Below are positions 53,797-61,190 of a stretch of 64,000 nt of DNA, piece by piece (the first letter of the stretch is position 1; each line of letters opens with the position of its first letter). This DNA is from Embleya sp040605455 (lineage in GTDB: Bacteria; Actinomycetota; Actinomycetes; Streptomycetales; Streptomycetaceae), in assembly GCF_040605455.1 (NCBI RefSeq), contig NZ_JBEXCV010000003.1, positions 62,001 through 126,000 on the forward strand, written 5' to 3'. Under the pieces are notes generated by a model. It was given only the letters and a program-made list of their open reading frames with translations, was not told the DNA's origin and searched no databases. Made by a program: the position numbers and the translations under genes.

Positions 53797-54413
53797 TTAT
53801 CTCGGCTTTGCCTAGAAATCCTACGCCAGACGGGACGCTTCTAATGCTCCCGGATACCGATTCTCCTGCGCCACTTCAGGCGGCTCTTAGCTCGTTTGTG
53901 CTCGATTTTGTTGCTCGACAGAAATTCAGCGGCACGCATCTGAAGTACTTTACCGCCTATCAGCTCCCCGTACCCAACCCAAGCAGTTTTAAAGAAAACC
54001 CGGGCTGGGATAGGGGAATCGATATCGATGCATGGATTTCAGTCCGCGTACTGGAGCTTGTGTACGTTGATTATCGGATGTTCGGTTATGCTGCTCAGTA
54101 TCGGGATGCCGGGCTTCCATTTCGCTGGTCCGAAACTCGTCGAGAGTTGATTCGGGCCGAACTCGATGCAGCATTCTTTCATATCTATGGGCTCGAGCGC
54201 GTTGACGTAGAGTACGTAATGGAATCATTCCCGATCATCAAGCGCAAGCAAGTCGCCGCAAATGGAGAGTACAAGACCGAGCGCTTGATTCTAGAGGCCT
54301 ACGACGCCATGGCAAACGCCATCGAGACTGGTGTGCCTTACAAAACGCCGCTGTGCCCACCTCCCGGCGAAGGCGCCCGTCATCCCGCACGGGTTTTCTC
54401 TCCAAAAAACTAG
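53751..54413 (+). CDS. C-terminal (target-recognition) fragment of the DNA methyltransferase
   Basis: 220 codons open in the frame -1 to the methyltransferase. It begins LGWRDICRSSDERTMIISALPR, which in intact Eco57I-like methylases directly follows the end of the 1149-residue reading, and continues SFVLDFVARQKFSGTHLKYFTAYQLPVP, a standard C-terminal segment of this family that contributes to target recognition. Base composition is about 45-50% G+C, far below the flanks. There is no ribosome site, so it is unlikely to be a separate gene; it is the broken or phase-shifted 3' end of the methylase, total length about 1365 residues if joined. It ends four bases into the convergent DUF397 gene. 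Confidence 0.75.
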   Translation: MGWRDICRSSDERTMIISALPRNPTPDGTLLMLPDTDSPAPLQAALSSFVLDFVARQKFSGTHLKYFTAYQLPVPNPSSFKENPGWDRGIDIDAWISVRVLELVYVDYRMFGYAAQYRDAGLPFRWSETRRELIRAELDAAFFHIYGLERVDVEYVMESFPIIKRKQVAANGEYKTERLILEAYDAMANAIETGVPYKTPLCPPPGEGARHPARVFSPKN

Positions 54414-54625
54414 ACCCTGGTGGTCTGCCTGGTATTCAAGCTCCGGAGGAAAGAGTTCCATGTGGTCGAATCGAACTCAAGCTGATCGCCAGACGACACC
54501 TTGGAGTCCCGGACGCCTGTGAGCGGTTTCGAGCTGTTTAGGATGGCAGCCTCGACACAGTCGCTGCCCGATCCTCCACTGTGGCTGGACTTGATCCACT
54601 TGGTTTGAATACCGGTCTCCATCAT
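54410..54625 (-). CDS. DUF397 protein (AbaA-like small regulator partner)
   Basis: A 71-residue protein of family DUF397: KWIKSSHSGGSGSDCVEAAI near the N-terminus, VRDSKVSSGDQLEFDSTTWNSFL at the C-terminus. These are found in hundreds of copies in streptomycetes, nearly always beside a WhiJ-like XRE/DUF5753 gene, and appear to modulate it. Its start overlaps the stop of that gene by four bases. Composition is AT-rich relative to the chromosome, like the neighbouring methylase 3' end. Confidence 0.9.
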   Translation of the reverse strand: MMETGIQTKWIKSSHSGGSGSDCVEAAILNSSKPLTGVRDSKVSSGDQLEFDSTTWNSFLRSLNTRQTTRV

Positions 54626-55497
54626 GCTGACCTCTTGTTCCCGTTGAGGGCGAAAAAATCTCGCACTTCTGTGATCATTTTAGTGGATTCTTCCGGGTTA
54701 ATCGCCTGTGTAGTCAGGTGATTGAAAACGGTCCTATGCCGTTCGAGATCAACGGATTTCTCAACATAGAGCGCTCCGACCCCTGCGAGACTACCAACAT
54801 AAACGACATCCAAGCTCGGGTCCTGTCCCTTGATATAGATGAACCCGGTGGTATCTGCATAGGCGCCGGCCGCGAAGGGCAAAATTTGGATTGTGATATA
54901 CGAGCGTTCAGAGCAGGTCAAAAGATGATCGAGTTGCCCTGCCATGGTTTCTGGGCGACCCACGGCCCGGCGAATGACTGCCTCGTCAAGCACGATTCGC
55001 AGATGCGGCGGGTTTTCTCGCTTGAGAATGTCTTGGCGCCGCATGCGGACTTCGACCATGCGGGCGAGCTGGTCCTCGGTTGCGTGCGTTTCAGTGGCGC
55101 GGTGCACGGCGTCGGCGTAGGCGCGTGTCTGTAGAAGGCCCGGTACGTAGGACGTTGCGAATGCGCACAACTCCAGCGCCTCGTCCTCCAACGTGAACAG
55201 TGGGGTCAGCCAGGCCGGGATCGCATCGGTGATGCCCTTCCACCAACCCTGAACCTTCGCGTCCTTGGCCAGAAGGACCGCAGCTTCGCACTCGGCATCG
55301 GTTGCGCCGTACGCGCGGCACAACGCCTCCACGACGACCCACCTGACGGATCCGGTGTTGTTCTCGTAGCGGTTGACCGTCGCCCGTGAGTGGCCAACGG
55401 CTGCCCCGGCCTCCTCCAGAGTCAGACCCTTGCGATCTCTCAGTCGACGCAGTTCCGTTGCCAGTAGTCGGCGACGTGTGGTCGGTCCCAATGCCAT
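54622..55497 (-). CDS. WhiJ-like XRE-family regulator with DUF5753 (Scr1) domain
   Basis: A 291-residue regulator. Residues about 10-65 are the XRE helix-turn-helix (LRRLRDRKGLTLEEAGAAVGHSRATVNRYENN). Residues about 105-285 are the DUF5753 ligand or partner-binding domain (WLTPLFTLEDEALELCAFATSYVPGLLQTRAYADAV, DEAVIRR, ITIQILPFAAGAYAD, VVYVGSLAG). Such proteins act with DUF397 partners on development and secondary-metabolism genes. The ATG at 55497 follows GGAGGAG. It is divergent from an HATPase gene (248-base gap), completing the usual WhiJ/DUF397/HATPase set. Here the set sits between two defence modules. Confidence 0.9.
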   Translation of the reverse strand: MALGPTTRRRLLATELRRLRDRKGLTLEEAGAAVGHSRATVNRYENNTGSVRWVVVEALCRAYGATDAECEAAVLLAKDAKVQGWWKGITDAIPAWLTPLFTLEDEALELCAFATSYVPGLLQTRAYADAVHRATETHATEDQLARMVEVRMRRQDILKRENPPHLRIVLDEAVIRRAVGRPETMAGQLDHLLTCSERSYITIQILPFAAGAYADTTGFIYIKGQDPSLDVVYVGSLAGVGALYVEKSVDLERHRTVFNHLTTQAINPEESTKMITEVRDFFALNGNKRSA

Positions 55498-55745
55498 GTC
55501 TCCTCCGGCCTTCGCGTGGTCAGTTTCCCGATCCAGGGGATCGAGGGCAACAAACGAGGCCTCAGTCCGGGCATGCACGCAAGTTCGATTTCGTGCGCAT
55601 CTCAACATGAGATTCACATCTACGGATGCACAGTGCCATACTCGTCTCATCCGTCACGCTTCGGGGGCCTTTGGACGCGGAGTGTGGTCGCTCTGAGCAG
55701 TCGATGGCAGCGCACGACGCGCGGGTGCCACGAAAGAAGGCGTAT

Positions 55746-56237
55746 ATGCCCATGGACTCGTTTCAGTGGAGGCCTGCCCTACTTGCGGGTGGAGGAGCAG
55801 CCACGAAACCGCCGACTCTCGGGGTTGGTTCGCCTCGAAGCCCCATCCGCCAGGTATGGCCCGTCGAGGCCGCGTCCCTCGGAGTAATCGCCGGGCTTGC
55901 GGCCGTACCACGAACCCGCCGATTCGCTCGGCGCGCTTGCGAGGATTGGGGCATCGGTGGTGACCCACTCGATGCGCTCCAGTTGATCGTCACCGAGCTC
56001 GCGACCAACGCCGTGATGCACAGCGGCAGTCCGACCTACACGCTCATCCTCACGCGGACCGGCGACGCCGTCTGGGTCGAGGTGATCGACTGCGGTCGGT
56101 GGCGCGAAGAAGTCGACCGCTGCGAGCGCACCGCCGATGGCGGGCGCGGGTGGCGTCTCGTTCGTGAACTCGCGCAGCGGGCCGGGGTCGAGCGGGCGGC
56201 GGACGGCACCTGTGCCTGGGCGGAGGTGTTCACGTGA
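55746..56237 (+). CDS. HATPase_c_2 anti-sigma-type regulator of the WhiJ set
   Basis: A 163-residue protein. Residues 1-45 are variable and Pro/Gly-rich, followed by a GHKL ATPase domain: N box ELATNAVMHSGS, G1-like EVIDCGRWRE, G2-like DGGRGWRLVRELAQ. This family often accompanies WhiJ-like and DUF397 genes in streptomycetes. The ATG at 55746 follows AGAAGG at five bases. Its stop overlaps the start of the next XRE gene by four bases (GTGA). Likely a regulator that binds ATP and a partner protein; no sigma factor lies nearby. Confidence 0.82.
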   Translation: MPMDSFQWRPALLAGGGAATKPPTLGVGSPRSPIRQVWPVEAASLGVIAGLAAVPRTRRFARRACEDWGIGGDPLDALQLIVTELATNAVMHSGSPTYTLILTRTGDAVWVEVIDCGRWREEVDRCERTADGGRGWRLVRELAQRAGVERAADGTCAWAEVFT

Positions 56238-56725
56238 AGCCGCCCGCCAATCCACGCCTCGTGGCCGCACGCAACGCGCTCGGGCTGTACAGCCAAGAGC
56301 AGTTCGCCGAGCGGATCGGGGTGGACGTCCGGCAGGTGCGTCGCTGGGAGTCGGCCGATCCGCCTTGGCCGCGCCCTTACGGACGACAGCGGCTCGAAGC
56401 GTTCTTCGGGATGCCACTCGATCGGCTCGGGTTCACTCCGCCATGGGCACGCGGCACGCCAACCGATCCCGAACAGGCCGGCATCCGGATCGCCGCGCGG
56501 TCCGTTGCGCTCCTCGCACACGCCCGCCGTGACCTGGCGGAATCAGTCCTCGGCGACGAACTGCCCTGGCTTGCGACGCTCCCGGAACCGCAGCGCATTG
56601 CCTGCGTTCACGAACTGCTCGATGCCCTGGCCACCGGGCCCGCCGCCTTCCGCGAACACCTGGCCACCTGGCGGGCATTCGCCGTTCGGCTTCACGCGCA
56701 CGTGCTCGGCGACGAGTTCGCCTGA
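56234..56725 (+). CDS. XRE-family helix-turn-helix protein (163 residues)
   Basis: The N-terminal half carries an XRE helix-turn-helix (RNALGLYSQEQFAERIGVDVRQVRRWESADPPWPRPYGRQRLEAFFG). The C-terminal half is a helical domain (LPEPQRIACVHELLDALATGPAAFREHLATWRAFAVRLHAHVL), presumably a dimerisation or effector part, that I cannot name with certainty. It is translationally coupled to the preceding HATPase gene by a GTGA overlap and probably works with it. GTG start at 56234. Soluble; no enzyme motif. Confidence 0.75.
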   Translation: MKPPANPRLVAARNALGLYSQEQFAERIGVDVRQVRRWESADPPWPRPYGRQRLEAFFGMPLDRLGFTPPWARGTPTDPEQAGIRIAARSVALLAHARRDLAESVLGDELPWLATLPEPQRIACVHELLDALATGPAAFREHLATWRAFAVRLHAHVLGDEFA

Positions 56726-56943
56726 ACGCGCCCCGCGCGGCCCACCCACAAGCGCGACCATGAAGCGCAGGCCCCGGTGACGGAGTGTCAAAAACCAACC
56801 CTCGCTCATTCGGGTGAAACTCGGCCAACGCCCACCAAACGCCGGTTACGGTTCGACTACAGAAAGCGGCGACCACCCTTGCCGGGGCGATCGCCGCAAA
56901 GTCAGACCGCCCCTGAACCGGGCGGCCGACCGAAAGGCAAGCC

Positions 56944-57930
56944 GTGAACCCGGCGCACCTCCCAGGGCAAGCATGCCCGAACCCTCCCCGGCCGACCAGC
57001 AATCCCCCCACGATTCCCCCATACGCGCGCCGAGCAGTCTGGCTACAGACCGTCCGCCGCGATCCGGAGATCGAGCGCACGCTGCTGTTCTTCGCGCTGC
57101 TGCTCTCTTCGTACGCCAACGCCGACGGGACCGGCATCCGAGTCACCCACGCGATGCTCGCGACCGACACCGGATTTCACCTCTCCACGGTCCGCCGCGC
57201 ACTCGACGCCCTACAAAAGCGCGGCCTCCTGCTCCAACTCCACCGCGGCCACCGACTCGGCGACGGCCGCGCCGCCCTCAGCGAGTACACGCTGCTCATC
57301 CCCTCAACGGCTCATCCATACGAACCGCTGACCGACGGCTCAACCGCCCACCGAGATGAACACCTGAGCGTTCCGAGTCGCTCACCCACAAATCCCTCAA
57401 CCGCTCACCACAGGGCCTCAACGGTCCACCCGGATGAGCCGCTCCCTGTAGTTACCTCTATGGGGATGGGGGCAGGTTCTCCCCCCAGTCCCTCCTGGCC
57501 CGCACGCCGCACGCCCGACACCGCGTCGTTCCGGGCTGCCAAAGTCCTGGTCGAACAACTCCCCTCCGAATCCCACGAGTTCCTGCTGCCCGGCCTGCAC
57601 CGCATCGCCCTCAAGCTCGCCGACCGCACAGACCGCAGCACCCTCGTCCACGACCTGGCGGACACCATCCGCACACGCGGCCCCCTGACCGGCCCCGGTA
57701 TCAGATCCCCGCTCGCCGTACTCCTGTACCGCCTGGACGAGGCGATCGACGTCCACCAAACCATGCGCGAGTCCTTCCGCCGCTCCCTCAGTGCAGACTC
57801 CGAGACGTCCTCGCCGGCGATTCCGGCCTGCGACTGCAAGGGCGGTTGGCGCGGCGAGGACCACGAAGGTCGCCCGATCGTGTGTACGCGCTGCAAACCG
57901 CGCTACGGCAACCGCGTGCCGCTGTTCTGA
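56944..57930 (+). CDS. Winged-helix protein with STAH repeats and zinc-ribbon-like tail
   Basis: A 328-residue protein. Residues about 25-115 form a winged-helix module like those of plasmid or ICE replication-associated and transcription proteins (ERTLLFFALLLSSYANADGTGIRVTHAMLATDTGFHLSTVRRALDALQKRGLL). Residues about 120-170 contain repeated STAHPYEPL / STAHRDEHL / STVHPDEPL units, a linker. The rest is helical and ends in CDCKGGW...CTRCKPRYG, a four-cysteine zinc-ribbon-like tail. The layout is typical of actinomycete mobile-element-linked HTH proteins. GTG start at 56944. It lies alone, 218 bases after the XRE gene and 167 bases before mcrB. Possibly a relic of the element that brought the island; function inferred. 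Confidence 0.65.
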   Translation: MNPAHLPGQACPNPPRPTSNPPTIPPYARRAVWLQTVRRDPEIERTLLFFALLLSSYANADGTGIRVTHAMLATDTGFHLSTVRRALDALQKRGLLLQLHRGHRLGDGRAALSEYTLLIPSTAHPYEPLTDGSTAHRDEHLSVPSRSPTNPSTAHHRASTVHPDEPLPVVTSMGMGAGSPPSPSWPARRTPDTASFRAAKVLVEQLPSESHEFLLPGLHRIALKLADRTDRSTLVHDLADTIRTRGPLTGPGIRSPLAVLLYRLDEAIDVHQTMRESFRRSLSADSETSSPAIPACDCKGGWRGEDHEGRPIVCTRCKPRYGNRVPLF

Positions 57931-58097
57931 TCCGAGCCTTCTCCCAACGAGCCTGCCGGGTGGCGGAGTTCGGACGGCAGAGTCCCTGTCGGAGTCCGGT
58001 GCGAGCATTGACTTCCCGCGCTCCGGATCGTCCGGGCAGCCGCTACGGTGGCCACGACTCGTTTGGTTTGCGGGCCGAGACCGAGGGTGGATCACGC

Positions 58098-59909
58098 GTG
58101 AGCGCTGTGCAGGGTGACGTGGAAGCTCCGACCGAGGGAGCAAGGGAGCTGTCTCCACTGGGGCGGCGCATAGACCTTCTGACCCGCAGCATCGGGCGGA
58201 AACACTGGGTGGCGATCAACGACGCCGCGCGCTTCCTGAACGTCAGCGAAGGAGCAGTGCTCGCGGAACTCGTGGACGGCGCGATCGACCACGGGCATCG
58301 CATCCTCTCCAAAGAGGGATACCCGCTTCTTCCGATCGACCACGACGTCTTGCTGAAACTCTGGAAGCGGGACGGGATCACCGCAGCCGAAACCAAGCAG
58401 AGGAGGGTGAAGGGTGATACTCGGGACAAGGTCAAGGAAGCCGAATTGAGCGCGCTCATGCCGGCCGAGGAAGACGCCCACACCGGCCGCCGGGCCTGGT
58501 TCGTCAAGGGCTCCTCGGTCAACGGACACAACGTCGTGCCGGATTGGCTCACCGACGGATTCGTGTCGCTGCCGGCGAGCAAGCTGCGGAGCCTGCCTCC
58601 CGGCGTGACACGCGACGAGGTCAAGGAAGCGATCGAGGAGGACTACGCGCACGTCTCCTACAACGCGCGCGACCAGCGGGTGACGGAGTATCACCTCTTC
58701 CTCAGCCGCATGCGTGAAGGCGACCTCGTGCTCGCCCAGACGTCCGGCGACATCCACCTCGGCATCGTCACCGGGCCGCCCGGCTTTGTGTCCAGCGTGG
58801 ACGGCCAGGCCAATCTGCGGCGTTCCGTCGAGTGGCGCACGCTCGACGAGCCGATCGACTACGTGGAACTGCCGCAAGAGGTCTCCGCGAGGCTGTCCAC
58901 CCAACTGAGCATCGTCGACCTGACCGAGTTCGTGGACGCGTTGGCCGAGCTGATCGGTGTCGGCTCGACGCCGACGACCGACGTCGCGCCCAAGGGCACG
59001 CGCGAGATGACCCTGCCTGCCGTGCCCGAGGAACTGGCGGCGGAGCTGTACCTGCCGCACGGCTGGCTTCAGGAATGCGTGGACCTGCTGCGCGACCGCC
59101 CACAATTGGTCTTCTACGGCCCGCCGGGCACGGGGAAGACCTTCATCGCCCAGGCCCTGGCCGAGCATCTCGCCGGTGCGGGTGTGGTCAAGCTCGTGCA
59201 GTTCCACCCGGCGTACTCCTACGAAGACTTCTTCGAGGGCTACCGTCCGCGCGCCGGCAAGGACGGGCAGGTCGGATTCGAGCTGACCGCAGGGCCCTTC
59301 CGCAAGCTGGTGGACGCGGCGCGGGAGAACCCCGAACTGCCGCACGTCCTGATCATCGACGAGATCAACCGGGCCAACTTGGCGAAGGTCTTCGGCGAGC
59401 TCTACTTCCTCCTGGAATACCGGTCGCGCAACATCGACCTGATGTACTCCTCCGGCGACGACAAAGAGTTCACGCTGCCGAAGAACGTGCTGATCATAGG
59501 CACCATGAACACCGCCGACCGCTCCATCGCCCTGGTCGACGCGGCCATGCGGCGACGGTTCTCCTTCATGGCGCTGCACCCGACCCAGGACCCGGTCGAC
59601 GGAGTACTCGACCAGTGGCTGGCGGCCCACGACTACCCACCGCACGCCGGCTTGCTGCTCGCCGAGTTGAATCGGCGGATCCAGGACCCGGACTTCGCGG
59701 TCGGGCCGTCCTACTTCATGCGCAAGGCGGTACACGAGGACGAGGGCGGCCTCGAACGCACCTGGCGACGCAACATCCTCCCGCTCCTCGAAGAGCACCA
59801 CTACGGCGACGGCGTGGACATCGAGGCCGAATACGGCTTCGCGGTCGTGGCCGAGGCCGCCGGCCTGCCCGCCGCCGACGTGTCCCCGGGCGGATCGGAC
59901 GACGTGTGA
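58098..59909 (+). CDS. mcrB: McrB-like GTPase subunit of a type IV restriction system
   Basis: A 603-residue AAA+ protein. Residues about 20-80 look helical, perhaps a winged helix (AINDAARFLNVSEGAVLAEL). Residues about 185-290 resemble a beta-barrel reader domain (GDLVLAQTSGDIHLGIVTGPPG...RRSVEWR), plausibly EVE/YTH-like and able to sense modified bases. The motor follows: FYGPPGTGKTFIA (Walker A, about 338-350), HVLIIDEINRANLAKVFGELYFLLEYR (Walker B) and the McrB hallmark GTMNTADRSIALVDAAMRRRF. In this family GTP hydrolysis drives translocation and triggers McrC. I use GTG 58098 after GAGGGTGG. Its stop overlaps mcrC by four bases. Confidence 0.9.
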   Translation: MSAVQGDVEAPTEGARELSPLGRRIDLLTRSIGRKHWVAINDAARFLNVSEGAVLAELVDGAIDHGHRILSKEGYPLLPIDHDVLLKLWKRDGITAAETKQRRVKGDTRDKVKEAELSALMPAEEDAHTGRRAWFVKGSSVNGHNVVPDWLTDGFVSLPASKLRSLPPGVTRDEVKEAIEEDYAHVSYNARDQRVTEYHLFLSRMREGDLVLAQTSGDIHLGIVTGPPGFVSSVDGQANLRRSVEWRTLDEPIDYVELPQEVSARLSTQLSIVDLTEFVDALAELIGVGSTPTTDVAPKGTREMTLPAVPEELAAELYLPHGWLQECVDLLRDRPQLVFYGPPGTGKTFIAQALAEHLAGAGVVKLVQFHPAYSYEDFFEGYRPRAGKDGQVGFELTAGPFRKLVDAARENPELPHVLIIDEINRANLAKVFGELYFLLEYRSRNIDLMYSSGDDKEFTLPKNVLIIGTMNTADRSIALVDAAMRRRFSFMALHPTQDPVDGVLDQWLAAHDYPPHAGLLLAELNRRIQDPDFAVGPSYFMRKAVHEDEGGLERTWRRNILPLLEEHHYGDGVDIEAEYGFAVVAEAAGLPAADVSPGGSDDV

Positions 59910-61114
59910 CCACGATCCGCCTCGCCGAGCACGCCGTCCTGACCGACGTTGCACTCAGCGCCGCCGCGGCGCACGCGCTGCAAGCCTCCAAGGTCGTCAC
60001 GCTAACCCCGACCCGGGCACCGGGACGATGGCAGGTGCGGGGCAAAGCCGTTGTCGGCGCGGCCTGGGTCGGCCCGCCGGGAGACGGCGTCGAGCTGTGG
60101 GTGACGCCCAAGGTCCCCGTGGACAGATTGTTCTTCCTGCTCGGGTACAGCCGCGTCGGCATACAGTGGCGGGACCGGGTCGTGGACCTCGACGAACAGC
60201 CGGACCTGCTTTCGGCGGTCGCCGAAGCCTTCTCCCGGCAGGCCGACCGGGCGTTGCGTCAAGGGGTGCTCCAGGGCTACCACCAGGTCGAGGACGCGCT
60301 GCCGGTGCTGCGCGGTCGACTGCGCGAACGCGAACAGGTGCGCCGACGCCACGGGTTGATGGTGCCGCTGGAGGTGACCTACGACGAGTTCAGCGTGGAC
60401 ATCGCCGAGAACCGACTGATCCTGGCGGCGTCCCGGCGTCTGTTGCGGATGCCCGGCATATCTGCGTCGACACGTCATTCGCTCCAACGCACGCTGCTGC
60501 GCCTGAGCGGCGTCGAGGCGCCGGCGGACGGACAACCCTTGCCTCGATGGCAGCCGTCGCGGCTCAACGGTCGCTATCACGTGGCCTTGCCGCTCGCCGA
60601 ACTCGTGCTGCGTGGCGGGTCGTTCGATCTCAGGGCCGGCAGCGTCCGGGTGGAAGGCTTCCTGGTCGACATGAACAAGGCGTTCGAGGACTTCGTGGTC
60701 CGCGCGTTGCAGGACGCGCTTCGACCGTACGGCGGCCGGTGTGTGATGCCCGCGAAGCACGATCTCGACGTGGAGAAGTCGGTGAAACTGGAACCGGACC
60801 TCGTCTGGTACCGCCCCGACGGCACACCGGGGGCCGTCGTGGACGCGAAGTACAAGGCCGAGAAGAACAAGAAGTTCCCGAATGCCGACGCCTACCAGAT
60901 GCTCGCCTACTGCACCGCCCTCGGCCTGCCGCGCGGCCACCTGATCTATGCCGCCGGAGGTGACGCGCCGCCCGAACGCACCATCCGTCGCACCGGGATG
61001 AAGCTGCTCCGGCACGTTCTGCCGCTCGACCGGTCACCCGGGGAGGTCCTCGCCGCCGTCGCCGAGCTTGCCGACCTGATCGCCGGACCTCCCGCTCACG
61101 TACCGAACGGTTGA
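59906..61114 (+). CDS. mcrC: McrC-like endonuclease subunit of a type IV restriction system
   Basis: A 402-residue partner of McrB. Family signatures: LFFLLGYSRVGIQWRD near residue 75, TYDEFSVDIAENRLILAASRRLL, VDMNKAFEDFVVRAL, and the PD-(D/E)xK nuclease core with LEPDLVWYRPDG (Asp, about 296) and VVDAKYKAE (about 311-319), followed by DAYQMLAYCTALGL (the QMLAY helix). All nuclease residues are present, so it should cut DNA when driven by McrB, normally at modified cytosines. GTG start at 59906 within the GTGA overlap; strictly coupled to mcrB. Confidence 0.93.
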   Translation: MTTIRLAEHAVLTDVALSAAAAHALQASKVVTLTPTRAPGRWQVRGKAVVGAAWVGPPGDGVELWVTPKVPVDRLFFLLGYSRVGIQWRDRVVDLDEQPDLLSAVAEAFSRQADRALRQGVLQGYHQVEDALPVLRGRLREREQVRRRHGLMVPLEVTYDEFSVDIAENRLILAASRRLLRMPGISASTRHSLQRTLLRLSGVEAPADGQPLPRWQPSRLNGRYHVALPLAELVLRGGSFDLRAGSVRVEGFLVDMNKAFEDFVVRALQDALRPYGGRCVMPAKHDLDVEKSVKLEPDLVWYRPDGTPGAVVDAKYKAEKNKKFPNADAYQMLAYCTALGLPRGHLIYAAGGDAPPERTIRRTGMKLLRHVLPLDRSPGEVLAAVAELADLIAGPPAHVPNG

Positions 61115-61190
61115 CCGCGCGTCGTCGCCATCGCGTAATGTCCCGCAGCAAAGGCGTGCAAGGGGCGGGCGGCACAGGGGGGTTCCCGAC

